Below are positions 52,169 to 52,857 of a DNA stretch of 52,857 bases, piece by piece. A model generated the notes under the pieces. The model worked only from the letters and a program-made list of their open reading frames with translations. It made no database searches and was not told the DNA's origin. The stretch is taken from assembly GCA_017546345.1 (NCBI GenBank), contig JAFYXB010000026.1:1-52857 (forward strand). The letters run 5' to 3'. A program made the translations under genes and the position numbers. Numbering within the stretch: position 1 is the stretch's first letter; every line of letters starts with the position of its first letter. This DNA is from Alistipes sp. GTDB taxonomy: Bacteria; Bacteroidota; Bacteroidia; Bacteroidales; Rikenellaceae.

Positions 52169-52819
52169 ATGGATACGATTAACATTTCTAAAGAGGTGAT
52201 CACCGCCTTCGAGACAGGTAGTGTCGAGGCAGCACCTATCACCCTTATCGCTATTGTCATCGGTGCAATCTTTGTCAATAACGTGGTTCTGTCGCAGTTC
52301 CTCGGTATATGTCCCTTCCTCGGTGTATCATCAAAGGTCGAGACATCAATGGGTATGGGTATGGCTGTAACATTCGTTATGGCTTTGGCCGCTATCGTAA
52401 CATGGTGCTTGCAGAGCTATATCCTCGTACCATTCGGCATCGAGTATATGCAGACTATCGTCTTTATCCTCGTTATCGCCGCGTTGGTGCAGATGGTCGA
52501 GATCGTGCTTAAGAAGGTATCTCCTGCGCTCTATCAGGCTTTGGGTATCTTCCTTCCGCTCATTACCACCAACTGCGCCGTGCTTGGTGTAGCTATCCTT
52601 ATGGTGCAGAAGGACTTCTCGCTTATTACGGGTGTTATCTACGCGGTTGCTACGGCCATCGGCTTCGCTTTGGCCTTGGTACTCTTTGCGGGTATCCGTG
52701 AGCGTTTGGATGTCGAGGATGTACCTCAGGCGTTGCGCGGTGTACCTATCGCGCTTATCACCGCGAGCCTCTTAGCAATGGCCTTTATGGGCTTCGCTAA
52801 CGTGGTGCCTCTACCATAA
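52169..52819 (+). CDS. rnfA: Rnf complex subunit RnfA
   Basis: The 216-residue protein has six helices with FVNNVVLSQFLGICPFLGVS and LPLITTNCAVLGVAI, mirroring RnfE in inverted topology. It is about 20 residues longer than most RnfA because of an N-terminal extension (MDTINISKEVITAFETGSVE); no nearer ATG fits. It completes a BCDGEA order. The remaining 38 bp of the window show nothing. Confidence 0.96.
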   Translation: MDTINISKEVITAFETGSVEAAPITLIAIVIGAIFVNNVVLSQFLGICPFLGVSSKVETSMGMGMAVTFVMALAAIVTWCLQSYILVPFGIEYMQTIVFILVIAALVQMVEIVLKKVSPALYQALGIFLPLITTNCAVLGVAILMVQKDFSLITGVIYAVATAIGFALALVLFAGIRERLDVEDVPQALRGVPIALITASLLAMAFMGFANVVPLP

Positions 52820-52857
52820 GAGGATATTCTCCCATACGACTACACCCCGAACAGAAC

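Overview
The window looks like chromosomal DNA from a member of the Bacteroidales, possibly a Rikenellaceae/Alistipes-type gut bacterium. The order is supported by direct signs: repeated promoter boxes of the Bacteroidetes type (TAnnTTTG at -7, with TTTG about 19-20 bp upstream at both tRNA genes), a MurF-alanine racemase fusion, the GH57/GT4/GH133 glycogen cluster, a Bacteroidetes-type LptD, an rseC-rnfBCDGEA cluster and a BspA-like lipoprotein. The family-level guess is inference only. Nearly all of the window is well-packed core genome; no phage, transposase or CRISPR locus was seen.

Layout. 1-2350 (accessory, leftward): a BspA-like leucine-rich-repeat lipoprotein cut by the window edge, a 45-residue peptide gene just upstream of it, and a 212-nt rod-shaped RNA candidate resembling 6S RNA. 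2351-16896 (leftward): a tight run of twelve genes: amidase, MCE protein, mutS2, murF-alr, an RsmI-like methylase, grpE, dnaJ, a one-TM protein, mutL, rhomboid, a membrane EEP phosphatase and YhcH. 17045-19783: lptD. 20012-22901: tRNA-Leu(GAG), metK with a structured leader, an island of about 1 kb of palindromic and direct repeats, then tRNA-Gln(CTG). 23030-31023 (mostly rightward): nucleoside symporter, rarA, groES-groEL, yceD-rpmF-plsX and an acidic lipoprotein. 31167-31421: two tandem hairpin units with shared ends. 31420-35985 (leftward): glycogen/alpha-glucan operon. 36239-45019: hemW, sdaA, small membrane proteins, a SLOG-like protein, a porin, a YeiH-type transporter, a phosphatase, YtfJ and a short Omp85-type barrel. 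45291-52819 (rightward): nadE, yqaE, rseC and a complete rnfBCDGEA set.

How the parts fit. The Rnf complex couples ferredoxin:NAD+ electron transfer to ion movement, and nadE for NAD synthesis lies just upstream. The leftward block mixes peptidoglycan synthesis and remodelling, lipid transport, chaperones and DNA repair. The three glycogen genes form a storage-polysaccharide module.

Most notable observations: (1) RnfG carries a C-terminal tail with four tandem DxxSGATxx motifs, each resembling the ApbE flavinylation site, besides its normal FMN site; (2) the glutaminase domain of NadE lacks the catalytic cysteine; (3) the metK-tRNA-Gln gap holds two multi-branched palindromic elements, exact 63-bp repeats and tagged hairpins; (4) the rod-shaped RNA candidate at 1988-2199; (5) the metK leader with nested stems.
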